Notes under the pieces: generated by a model | Told to the model about the DNA's origin: nothing | The model's database searches: none | Seen by the model: only the letters and a program-made list of their open reading frames with translations | Part shown: piece by piece, positions 1 to 7,438 of the stretch | Layout: the number at the start of each line of letters is the position of its first letter | Position numbering within the stretch: the stretch's first letter is position 1 | DNA from: Lachnospiraceae bacterium | GTDB lineage: Bacteria > Bacillota > Clostridia > Lachnospirales > Lachnospiraceae | NCBI GenBank assembly: GCA_017503735.1 | Contig: JAFVSN010000005.1 | Location: forward strand, 71,628-135,627 | Reading direction: 5' to 3' | DNA: 64,000 nt | Program-made: the position numbers and the translations under genes

Positions 1-228
1 TATTTGTATGACGGTGCCGGAATCTCGGTGTCGGTTGAGACAGTACACATGAAGGATGTGTTGCTTTTGGATGTTGCGGCGACTTATATGGAAGACGGAA
101 TGCAGAAGGTAAAGTTGAAAGAAGAAGACGGAATTCATGCGGTCAGCTTCTCTTTCGGACGCAGAAATTCATCTACATATTGGGTTGTGGACGGTTTAAG
201 CGAAGGAGCACAAATTTTGGTTCAATAA
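1..228 (+). CDS. C-terminal end of a MacA/HlyD-like efflux adaptor (partial)
   Basis: The reading frame is open from the window edge and ends with a stop at 226-228, so only about 75 C-terminal residues are visible. They run through short beta strands and end in WVVDGLSEGAQILVQ, which resembles the C-terminal membrane-proximal domain of periplasmic-adaptor-type efflux subunits, where a 'GLxxGxxVV' turn is usual. It lies 12 bp upstream of an FtsX-type permease followed by two MacB-like ATPases, so a role as adaptor of that exporter is the best reading. The family call rests on a short fragment plus context. Confidence 0.6.
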   Translation, partial: YLYDGAGISVSVETVHMKDVLLLDVAATYMEDGMQKVKLKEEDGIHAVSFSFGRRNSSTYWVVDGLSEGAQILVQ

Positions 229-240
229 TAGGAGGATTCC

Positions 241-3039
241 ATGTTTCGGTTTATGATACAAAAACTCAGACACAAGAAATGGTTGGCATTGTGTCTGTTA
301 ATCGGCAATATCTTATTGGTTGCGGTGGCAGCAGGATATCCAATGTATAAGGATGCTTCCCTGCAAAGGATGTTGGCGGATGAATTTAACGGATTTGAAG
401 AAAAGAGCGGAAGACATCCGGGATTGATTACCATGTCTTCAACGGCAAGAAAGGGAGAGTTTCAAGAGGATTTTTTGGCATTAGAGGAGTATTCAACCCG
501 TGTCAGCCGAGAACTCGGTGTGGAGCAGGACGAGTATGTGGCTTATATCAGCCTTGCCTATGCCAAAGGGGAATCTTTATCCGAACGTATGTCGGAAACA
601 AAGAGAAATATTAATATCGGAATGCTTTCCGGATTATCGGATCACAGTAAGGTGATTGACGGTAAAATGTGTTCCGATCAGTTGACTTCCGACGGTTATT
701 TGGAAGTAGTGATAACGGAAGCTGCTTTAATTGAGCAGAAATTTGTCATCGGAGAAGAAATGATTTTCGAGGCAGTGAAAGGAACGGACGGGACACCGTT
801 ACGGGTTCGTATTGTAGGAGTAATCAAAAACAGCGAGGAAAACGACCCGTATTGGGTTGCAGCTCCGGACAGCTATGATGATTGTGTATTCGCTTCCGAG
901 GAGTTGTTTTCGAAGATGTTTCTTGGAAATCGTATGGGCGCATACAATTTAAATGCCACTTGGTATGTGGTAAGTGATTGTATGTCACTTCGCCAGAAGG
1001 ATGCCGGCGAGGCAAAGGAGCGCGTGGAAAGCTTGTTGGGATTGCAAAGTGTCAGCAAGATGATCGAGTGTGACGGTTACGAACAGGTATTGGAGACGTT
1101 TGTAGGTAAGGAAAAGAAAATTAACGCGACGTTGTTGATTTTACAGGTACCGGTATTGGCATTGTTGGCAGCGTTCTTGTTTATGATTTCCGGACAAATG
1201 CTTTCCATGGAGCAAAGCGAGATTTCGCTTTTAAAGAGCCGTGGTGCCGGAAAGGGACAGATCATCCGGTTGTATTTTATGCAAAATCTCGTATTGGCCG
1301 CGTTAGCATTTGTGATCGGAATGCCGTTGGGCGTATACTTGTGTAAAATAATCGGTTCTTCTACCGCTTTCCTGGAGTTCGGTGCGAGAAGAGATTTGCC
1401 TGTGGTAATTACGGGAGAAGCATTTGTTTATGCAGGAATTGCCATCGGAGTATCGGTTATTCTTACATTGATACCGGTATTTAAGTACAGCGGAGTGTCC
1501 ATTGTACATGTAAAGCGGAAAAAAGCCCGTGCGGAGAAGAAGTTCTGGCAGAAGCTTTATCTGGACGTGATTGCAATCGGTGTGGCATTATATGGATTTT
1601 ATAATTTCTCCGGAAGATTGGATGAGTTGACGGAGAGCGTTATGGCGGGAGAACCGTTGGACCCGTTGCTGTATTTCAGTGCATCCTTGTTTATTCTCGG
1701 TGTAGGATTGTTGTTTTTACGAATCCAGCCGTTACTGATTAAAGTGTTGTTCCTGATTCGGAAAAAGAATCTGAGTCCGGCAGGATATGCTTCCTTCTTA
1801 CAGACAATCCGTACCGGCTCCAAGCAACAGTTTGTTATGTTATTTTTGATTTTGACGGTGGCCCTCGGTATCTTTAATGCTACGGTTGCTCGTACCATTA
1901 TTGCCAATGCGGAGGAGAATACAACCTATTTGACCGGTACAAATCTGGTGGTACAGGAGCAGTGGAAAAACAACGAGGCGTATGCAAAAACACATCCGGG
2001 AACCGAAGTGTTTTATGCAGAACCGGAGTTTGGAAAATACGAGGAGATTCCGGGAGTTGAGAGTGCTGCACGGGTATTCCGCCAGGATGTGCAGATAAAG
2101 GAAGGAAAAGAGACGGTTGCTATCGGTGAAGTGTTCGCAATCAATACAAAGGAGTACGGAGAAACTGTAGTAGGAAACAATGAATTGAACGATTATCACT
2201 TGAGAGAGTATTTGAATGTGTTGTCCACCAATTCGGATGCGGTACTGGTATCGGATAATTTCCGCGTAAAGTTAGGAAAGAAAATCGGTGATAAGATTAC
2301 CTATGAAAATGCGGAAGAGAAGCGCATCGAAGGTACAATATACGGATTTTTCGATTATTGGTCCGGGTATATACCGAGCGAACAGACAGTCTCCGATGAC
2401 GAAGTGGTGACACAGGACAATTATATGGTAGTGGCACACTTATCAAAGGTACAGCAGGTATTTGATGTTCGGCCGTATCAGGTATGGTTAAGGACGAATG
2501 AGGCGGATACTGAATTTTTCTATGAATGGGCGCAGGAGAATAATTATAAGTTCACATCCATGGAAAGTCTGCAGAGTAATCTGGCGGAGATTCGTACCGA
2601 TACATTGTTTCAGGGAACCAACGGTATTTTGACGTTAAGTTTTATCATTATTTTGCTGTTGTGCGGCGTAGGATACTTGATTTACTGGATTTTGTCCATT
2701 AGAGAACGAGAGCTGTTGTTCGGCGTATTCCGTGCAATGGGTATGCGTAAAAATGAGATTTTACATATGCTCATTAACGAGCAAATATTCTCGGGTATTC
2801 TGTCCATTTTGTTCGGTGCAGTAGTGGGTGTGGTTTCTTCTAAGATGTATGTGCCGATGATACAGATTACCTATGCGGCAGAGAACCAGGTGCTTCCGCA
2901 GACATTGATTACGGATAATGCGGATATGACGAAGCTGTTTGTTGTCATTGCGGTAATGCTGTGTATCTGTATTGCGGTATTGATCCGGAATATTGCGGCA
3001 ATGAAGATTACCAATGCATTAAAGCTTGGTGAAGACTAA
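241..3039 (+). CDS. FtsX/MacB-type ABC transporter permease
   Basis: A 932-residue membrane protein. One membrane helix near the N-terminus (about residues 17-38) is followed by a large extracytoplasmic domain, then groups of helices around residues 295-425 and 440-510, a second extracytoplasmic domain after about residue 550, and three C-terminal helices (about 800-925). The ending with 'RERELLFGVFRAMGM' before two final helices is typical of FtsX domains, and the layout suggests two FtsX modules in one chain. It belongs to the type VII ABC family used for export or mechanotransmission. The start ATG follows AGGAGG. The two ATPases directly downstream are its likely motors; the substrate is unknown. 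Confidence 0.85.
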   Translation: MFRFMIQKLRHKKWLALCLLIGNILLVAVAAGYPMYKDASLQRMLADEFNGFEEKSGRHPGLITMSSTARKGEFQEDFLALEEYSTRVSRELGVEQDEYVAYISLAYAKGESLSERMSETKRNINIGMLSGLSDHSKVIDGKMCSDQLTSDGYLEVVITEAALIEQKFVIGEEMIFEAVKGTDGTPLRVRIVGVIKNSEENDPYWVAAPDSYDDCVFASEELFSKMFLGNRMGAYNLNATWYVVSDCMSLRQKDAGEAKERVESLLGLQSVSKMIECDGYEQVLETFVGKEKKINATLLILQVPVLALLAAFLFMISGQMLSMEQSEISLLKSRGAGKGQIIRLYFMQNLVLAALAFVIGMPLGVYLCKIIGSSTAFLEFGARRDLPVVITGEAFVYAGIAIGVSVILTLIPVFKYSGVSIVHVKRKKARAEKKFWQKLYLDVIAIGVALYGFYNFSGRLDELTESVMAGEPLDPLLYFSASLFILGVGLLFLRIQPLLIKVLFLIRKKNLSPAGYASFLQTIRTGSKQQFVMLFLILTVALGIFNATVARTIIANAEENTTYLTGTNLVVQEQWKNNEAYAKTHPGTEVFYAEPEFGKYEEIPGVESAARVFRQDVQIKEGKETVAIGEVFAINTKEYGETVVGNNELNDYHLREYLNVLSTNSDAVLVSDNFRVKLGKKIGDKITYENAEEKRIEGTIYGFFDYWSGYIPSEQTVSDDEVVTQDNYMVVAHLSKVQQVFDVRPYQVWLRTNEADTEFFYEWAQENNYKFTSMESLQSNLAEIRTDTLFQGTNGILTLSFIIILLLCGVGYLIYWILSIRERELLFGVFRAMGMRKNEILHMLINEQIFSGILSILFGAVVGVVSSKMYVPMIQITYAAENQVLPQTLITDNADMTKLFVVIAVMLCICIAVLIRNIAAMKITNALKLGED

Positions 3040-3058
3040 AGGTGGAAAGGAGAATACT

Positions 3059-3745
3059 ATGGAGTACATGATTGAAACGAAAAACTTAAATCGTATTTTC
3101 CCGGTCACCGGCGGAGAGTTTCATGCATTAAAGGATATTACGATTCAAATCCCGAAGAAGTCCCTGACTATATTAAAGGGACGTTCCGGTTCGGGTAAAA
3201 CAACGCTTATGAATATTTTGGGGGCGTTGGACCGTCAGACCAGCGGCACATTATTATTCGAAGGACAGGACATTGGGGAACTCAGTGAGAAGAAGCGGGA
3301 GTCTCTTCGCAGAAAGGATATCGGATTTGTTTTTCAGTCCGTATCCCTGATTCCCATGATGACGGCTTTTGAAAATGTAGAGTTTTCCCTTCGTCTGGCA
3401 GGAATTAAGTCCGGAAGAAAAGAACGGGTGGAAGAGTGTTTAAAGCTGGTTGGCCTCGGAAACCGTATGGAACATATGCCGCAGGAGATGTCCGGCGGTG
3501 AGCAGCAACGTGTAGCGATTGCGAGAGCACTGGCCCATCGTCCGAAGGTAATATTTGCGGATGAGCCGACGGCAGAACTGGATACCGCAACGGCAGCGGC
3601 TGTCATGAAGTTGTTCCGTGATTTGGTAGAGAAGGAAGATGTTACCATTGTGATGACCACCCACGATGTGGGGCTTATGTCCGCAGGTACCCTTTCCTAT
3701 GAGTTGGAAGACGGCGCGGTAAAAACCGACGCGACGCAGGAATAA
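3059..3745 (+). CDS. ABC transporter ATP-binding protein (MacB/LolD-like)
   Basis: A 228-residue nucleotide-binding domain. Walker A is GRSGSGKTTLMN, the signature is MSGGEQQRVAIARAL, Walker B is VIFADEPTAELD and the H-loop is MTTHD. The Q-loop region reads FVFQSVSLIPMMTAFENVEF, the LolD/MacB pattern. I chose the ATG at 3059, preceded by GGAAAGGAG, rather than the in-frame GTG at 3026, which overlaps the permease gene and lacks a ribosome-binding site. It energises the permease upstream. Two adjacent ATPases for one large permease suggests they act as a pair or are alternates. Confidence 0.9.
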   Translation: MEYMIETKNLNRIFPVTGGEFHALKDITIQIPKKSLTILKGRSGSGKTTLMNILGALDRQTSGTLLFEGQDIGELSEKKRESLRRKDIGFVFQSVSLIPMMTAFENVEFSLRLAGIKSGRKERVEECLKLVGLGNRMEHMPQEMSGGEQQRVAIARALAHRPKVIFADEPTAELDTATAAAVMKLFRDLVEKEDVTIVMTTHDVGLMSAGTLSYELEDGAVKTDATQE

Positions 3746-3757
3746 GGGAGGGCGACT

Positions 3758-4645
3758 ATGGCAGAAGAAATTATGATTCAGGCGGATAACCTGGTAAAGA
3801 TTTATAAGACAAAGGACTTGGAAGTACTGGCACTGCAAGGGTTGGACCTGACGGTGGAAAAGGGAGAGCTGGTTGCCATCATCGGTAACAGCGGTAGCGG
3901 TAAGTCCACCTTCCTTAACATGATCGGCGGTTTGGATAAGCCGAGTGCGGGAAAGCTTTTCGTAGACGGAAAGAACCTGTTTACTTTAAACGAGAAGCAG
4001 TTGGTAGAGTACAAAAGAGATACGGTAGGCTTTGTATGGCAGAACAATGCAAGAAACCTGCTTCCGTATTTGACGGCATTAGAGAATGTTATGACGCCGA
4101 TGCAGCTTACCAATCGTAAAAACAAGAAGGAATGGGCCTTGGAGTTGCTTGATCTGGTAGGGATGTCCCACCGTAAGAATAACCGTTTGCAGCAGCTTTC
4201 CGGCGGTGAGCAACAGCGTATCGCCATTGCCATTGCACTGGCAAACGAGCCGAAGCTTTTACTTGCGGATGAGCCGACGGGTTCTGTAGACCGTAAGACC
4301 GCGGATTACATTTATGATTTGTTTGTACGCTTAAATCAGGAAAAGGGTCAGACCATCGTAATCGTTACCCACGATACCACTCTTGCAAAGAAGGTAAAGC
4401 GTGTGGTTGCCATCCGTGACGGTAAGATCAGTAGTGAGCGTATCTTAAAGGAAGAGTACAGCGATATGAAGAATGCATCTGCCGTAAACTGGCAGGAAAT
4501 CGCAGAGACCCAGGAGGAGTATGCCATCGTAGACCGTGCGGGTCGCGTACAGATTCCGAGGGATTTACTGGATAAGCTGGAGCTTCCCGGCAATAAAGTA
4601 AAGCTTTCCATGCAGGAGGAGAAAATCCAGTTGGAAAGACCGTAG
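3758..4645 (+). CDS. ABC transporter ATP-binding protein with C-terminal AbrB-like domain
   Basis: A 295-residue protein. Residues 1-225 form a LolD/MacB-type ATPase: Walker A GNSGSGKSTFLN, signature LSGGEQQRIAIAIAL, Walker B LLLADEPTGSVD, H-loop VTHD. The ABC signature is followed by AIA-IAL rather than ARAL. The last 50 or so residues (VDRAGRVQIPRDLLDKLELP onward) look like a swapped-hairpin AbrB/SpoVT fold, usually a DNA-binding or dimerisation module. Such a tail is not standard for LolD/MacB ATPases. It starts 12 bp after the previous gene with an AGGGAGG site and completes the exporter operon. The AbrB-like call is from sequence pattern only. Confidence 0.85.
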   Translation: MAEEIMIQADNLVKIYKTKDLEVLALQGLDLTVEKGELVAIIGNSGSGKSTFLNMIGGLDKPSAGKLFVDGKNLFTLNEKQLVEYKRDTVGFVWQNNARNLLPYLTALENVMTPMQLTNRKNKKEWALELLDLVGMSHRKNNRLQQLSGGEQQRIAIAIALANEPKLLLADEPTGSVDRKTADYIYDLFVRLNQEKGQTIVIVTHDTTLAKKVKRVVAIRDGKISSERILKEEYSDMKNASAVNWQEIAETQEEYAIVDRAGRVQIPRDLLDKLELPGNKVKLSMQEEKIQLERP

Positions 4646-4652
4646 TTATCCC

Positions 4653-4847
4653 ATTTTTACAAGCGTGGGGAGTTATCTAACACCACCTACAAAGGTCCCA
4701 ATTACATATGTTTGCAAGTCGCAACGCTCCGTCGAACTTCCTCTAAGAGCGACTTCGTCGCGAGGCGCGACCCTTCGGGAAAAGCAAACCTATGTAATTG
4801 GGGCCTTTCTTGGTGGTGAGGAAAAAGCCCCGAGCGCTTGTAAAAAT
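4653..4847. repeat. 195-bp nested inverted-repeat element
   Basis: The outer arms are perfect 13-mers, ATTTTTACAAGCG at 4653-4665 and its complement at 4835-4847. Inner 35-bp arms lie at 4681-4715 and 4784-4818 with only a few mismatches. The core holds GCAAGTCGC and a small hairpin GCGAC-TTC-GTCGC. There is no plausible coding frame. It sits in the 340-bp gap after the export operon. The GCAAGTCGC core is the reverse complement of the loop of the palindromes near 17.87 and 45.02 kb. Confidence 0.75.
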
Positions 4848-4985
4848 CCGCCACGCCCGAGCCACCGCGCGTAGAGAAGTTGCTTGAATGTCGCATGGAC
4901 TGAGAATGGCAAGTGAGTCATTCGGTAAATCGTTTGCGGTTGGTGTTTGAGGGCGCAAATATAATAGCGTTGGAGGTATATTACT

Positions 4986-6035
4986 ATGAATAAGATGAGA
5001 CTTGTCCGTGACAGGAAATGGTTTTTTCAATATTATCCGTATCATCAAATGCATATGGATAACGAGTTACTGAAAGGTTGGGTATCGCTTAATTATCTGA
5101 CGGATGGAGAGACGCGGTTTTGGGAATATGAGAAATCCGGTGCTGTGCCCGTTTGCGGGAAAGATATGATTTGGCTTACAATTATTCCGGATGATAAGTC
5201 GAGATGTATCGGTGCTTATTTTTTGCCGAATCGTCGTGTCAGTGTCTGGTATATTGATGTAATAGAAGAAGCAGGTATCGATGACGATGGGGTTGTATAT
5301 TACATAGACAAGTATCTGGATATCGTGCTTACGCCGCAGGGGGATGTATGTATTAAGGATAGGGATGAATTGGACGCGGCCTATGCTTCCGGAGAATTGA
5401 GTACTGCTCAATACGAGGATGCGTTACGCGAAGGAGAGCTTATTGTAAAAGAGCTGGGAACCGATATTGAAAAAACGGAGAAGTATTGCAGAGATATTCT
5501 TGAGAAAGCAGAAGAAATGATATCCGGGGACCGTTTTACAATTTTTCTGGATATTGACGGAGTACTGGATATTTTCAGCTCGAAACGGGCAATCCAGGAA
5601 CTGCTTCCGCAGGCTGTGCAGAATTTAAAAGAGCTGGTAGACAGAACAAAGGCAGAGGTTGTGATTATTTCGGATTGGCGATACGGTTCTTTGAAATTCA
5701 GAGAAAAGGCCTGTGAACGCGGATATGAAAAAATCATTCCGAATTGGGATAATCTTGTAGCGACCTTTGAAAAAGCAGAGATACAGATAAAGGATGTTAC
5801 TCCATGGGATGATGGTATTGCAAATAGAACCGGAGAGATTAAGCGGTATCTGGAAGAGCATCCTTGGATTAAACGATATGTTATTCTTGATGACTGTTTC
5901 AGTGATACCTATGAAAGTGATAAAGAGATCAGGAAGCACTTGGTGTTTATAGATGCATTGAAAGGTTTACAAAAAGAGAATTTAATATCGGCTTGCGGGA
6001 TTATGAATATGCAGAAGTCTGAAGAGAGACCGTAA
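4986..6035 (+). CDS. DUF402-HAD fusion protein
   Basis: A 349-residue protein of two parts. Residues about 30-165 match the DUF402 pattern (WVSLNYLTDGETRFWEYEKSG, PDDKSR, YIDKYLDIVLTPQGDV, DRDEL). Characterised DUF402 proteins such as Ntdp hydrolyse nucleoside tri- or diphosphates or act on the phosphates of RNA or nucleotides. Residues about 184-335 form a HAD-like domain with the catalytic DxD at D189/D191 (FLDIDGVLD) and a late VILDDC acidic motif, close to the HAD type seen in Swiss-army-knife RNA-repair proteins. A GGAGG site precedes the ATG. The combination suggests phosphate chemistry on nucleotides or RNA ends, but that is inference. Confidence 0.75.
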   Translation: MNKMRLVRDRKWFFQYYPYHQMHMDNELLKGWVSLNYLTDGETRFWEYEKSGAVPVCGKDMIWLTIIPDDKSRCIGAYFLPNRRVSVWYIDVIEEAGIDDDGVVYYIDKYLDIVLTPQGDVCIKDRDELDAAYASGELSTAQYEDALREGELIVKELGTDIEKTEKYCRDILEKAEEMISGDRFTIFLDIDGVLDIFSSKRAIQELLPQAVQNLKELVDRTKAEVVIISDWRYGSLKFREKACERGYEKIIPNWDNLVATFEKAEIQIKDVTPWDDGIANRTGEIKRYLEEHPWIKRYVILDDCFSDTYESDKEIRKHLVFIDALKGLQKENLISACGIMNMQKSEERP

Positions 6036-6088
6036 CCCGAGCGGTGTTCCCATTTTTACAAGAGTTGAAGTTTATGGAGGAGAAGATT

Positions 6089-6274
6089 ATGAATAAGTGT
6101 CCTTATTGTGGTAGTGATATGGAAGAAGGTGTATTGATTTCCCGCGTGGTGCCTGAATGGGTGAAGAAGGGCGAGAAAAAGGGAACGTTATTGAACTGCA
6201 ACAAGAAATTTACGCATAACGAATTACCGGCACAATGTTGTGTTAAGTGTAAAAAGATAGTTTTAGATGTCTAG
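6089..6274 (+). CDS. small zinc-ribbon protein (DUF6487-like)
   Basis: A 61-residue protein that opens with MNKCPYCGSDMEEGVL and has a second cysteine pair, QCCVKCKKI, near its end, giving a four-cysteine zinc ribbon. The N-terminal pattern is that of the DUF6487 family, whose function is unknown. I chose the ATG at 6089 because AGGAG sits just upstream; an in-frame ATG at 6074 overlaps that site. It follows the DUF402-HAD gene by about 50 bp and may be co-transcribed with it. Nothing here shows its partner or substrate. Confidence 0.65.
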   Translation: MNKCPYCGSDMEEGVLISRVVPEWVKKGEKKGTLLNCNKKFTHNELPAQCCVKCKKIVLDV

Positions 6275-6331
6275 AAATTTTGAATTAAACGGATAAGTAG
6301 ACAAATCAGAAATTTACAGGAGGACAATAAC

Positions 6332-6532
6332 ATGGCATTTCCACCGATTCCGCTTATCAGAAGAAATATGATAGTGAACAAACTGCGCAAGTGTGGAGCA
6401 GTATCTGCAGAAACAGCAAAAACATTTGAAGAAGCAGGTGTAATAAATCCCAATGGATTTAACCGTATTACAGAGGTGATGCTTAAAAAGGGAATTATAA
6501 AGAAAACTGCTGATGGGAAATATTATATTTAA
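6332..6532 (+). CDS. small helix-turn-helix-like protein
   Basis: A 66-residue protein with a clear AGGAGGACAATAAC ribosome-binding site. The predicted pattern is helix, helix, helix, then a short hairpin (GIIKKTADGKYYI), which looks like a minimal winged-helix fold. The basic residues (RRNMIVNKLRKC, MLKKGIIKK) would suit nucleic-acid binding. I do not recognise a named family. It sits alone between the zinc-ribbon gene and the Nudix gene in an accessory-looking region. A DNA-binding role is inference only. Confidence 0.55.
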   Translation: MAFPPIPLIRRNMIVNKLRKCGAVSAETAKTFEEAGVINPNGFNRITEVMLKKGIIKKTADGKYYI

Positions 6533-6561
6533 TTAGCAAAATCCGGTTCGTGGAGGAAAAA

Positions 6562-6999
6562 ATGCACAAAATTTTCGGAACGAAAGAAAATGTCGAATAT
6601 ACAGACCGGGAGGGAGCTTACCTTATTCCGTTCCGTGATAACCTGGTCGGTGTAATTCAAACGTCGCAAGGGTATTTTTTGTTGGGCGGAGGCTTGGAAA
6701 ACGGGGAGAGTCATTCGGCTTGTATAGAAAGAGAGTGCAGGGAAGAGGCGGGCTATTCGTCTCTTGTAAAAGAAAAGGTATGTTCCGCGGAAGCCTTTAC
6801 TACGCATCCTACTATTCGGTATTTTCATCCGATTCAAACTTATTATTGCGGAGAATTGCTGGAAAAAGTGGCGGAGCCCATAGAAGAGGATCATACACTT
6901 TGTTGGGTAGAGTATGATAAGTTAAAGGGAAAGTTGTTTGTGGAGATGCAGAATTGGGCATTGGAGCAGGTAGTGATGTTTGTGTTAGATAGCGACTGA
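6562..6999 (+). CDS. Nudix hydrolase
   Basis: A 145-residue protein with a complete Nudix box, GGGLENGESHSACIERECREEAGY, matching GX5EX7REUXEEXGU; the glutamates of REEAG bind the catalytic metal. Nudix enzymes cleave nucleoside diphosphates linked to another moiety, and substrates include oxidised nucleotides, NADH and sugar nucleotides; none can be assigned here. I start at the ATG at 6562, eight bases after GGAGG, because an upstream GTG at 6550 overlaps that site. The gene lies between small unknown genes and a repeat region and could be a standalone house-cleaning enzyme. Confidence 0.9.
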   Translation: MHKIFGTKENVEYTDREGAYLIPFRDNLVGVIQTSQGYFLLGGGLENGESHSACIERECREEAGYSSLVKEKVCSAEAFTTHPTIRYFHPIQTYYCGELLEKVAEPIEEDHTLCWVEYDKLKGKLFVEMQNWALEQVVMFVLDSD

Positions 7000-7105
7000 A
7001 GAAGTGAAAGAGTTTAGGACGAAAAAAGTTAAAATTGGTATTGCAAAATCAAATGATAAGGAGTATACTATAAATGAGAACAGATAGTTCTTCTTCATCA
7101 AAGAT

Positions 7106-7188
7106 GAGTCCTGTGACGGTTCTGACAGGACGGTAAACAAAAAAATACCGAGTGAAGAGTCTTGTGACGGTTCTGACAGGACGGTAAA
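7106..7188. repeat. two 32-bp direct repeats with hairpin potential
   Basis: Two near-identical 32-bp units at 7106-7137 and 7157-7188 share GTGACGGTTCTGACAGG and the following ACGGTAAA; they differ at one base. The first unit can fold as TCCTGT-N10-ACAGGA. They lie 51 bp apart in a non-coding stretch. They look like a dispersed intergenic repeat, not a coding feature. Confidence 0.7.
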
Positions 7189-7217
7189 ATAAAAATTGAC
7201 CGAATGATGAAGGGTTT

Positions 7218-7250
7218 AACGAGAGGCTGTTGCCTCTCGTTTTCAATTTT
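7218..7250 (+). terminator. Rho-independent terminator
   Basis: A ten-base-pair stem AACGAGAGGC-TGTT-GCCTCTCGTT is followed by TTCAATTTT. It lies downstream of the Nudix gene and the direct repeats and probably ends that transcription unit. Confidence 0.7.
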
Positions 7251-7292
7251 GTAGGTGTGGTGGACTTTGTTTGTAGAGTGGAAAGGAGAAAA

Positions 7293-7358
7293 ATGGTATT
7301 ACCCGAAAATGATTTTCAGATACTTAAATTAACGAACAAAGAACGCCGTTTTACATGA
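7293..7358 (+). CDS. possible 21-residue small ORF
   Basis: An ATG at 7293 with a well-placed AAAGGAG site opens a 21-codon frame (MVLPENDFQILKLTNKERRF...) whose stop lies inside the bidirectional terminator hairpin. The only support is the ribosome-binding site. It may be a remnant of a gene whose rest was lost, or a short translated leader. I do not recognise the peptide. Confidence 0.25.
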   Translation: MVLPENDFQILKLTNKERRFT

Positions 7359-7379
7359 GTTACTGTGAAAACGGCGTTC
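7341..7379. terminator. bidirectional terminator between convergent units
   Basis: The stem GAACGCCGTTTT pairs with AAAACGGCGTTC around a 15-base loop. T-rich sequence follows on the plus strand (CTCGTTTT), and TTTGTTCG follows on the minus strand. It lies 60 bp beyond the thrS stop and likely terminates thrS. Confidence 0.75.
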
Positions 7380-7438
7380 TCGTTTTGAGAATCAAAGTGA
7401 TAGAACAGATTCTTACTGTTCTGGGGGAAACAGAAGCT

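Noticed and set aside
4665-4874. A 69-codon open frame across the inverted-repeat element
   Set aside because: It runs through both palindromic arms, has no ribosome-binding site, and is explained by the repeat.
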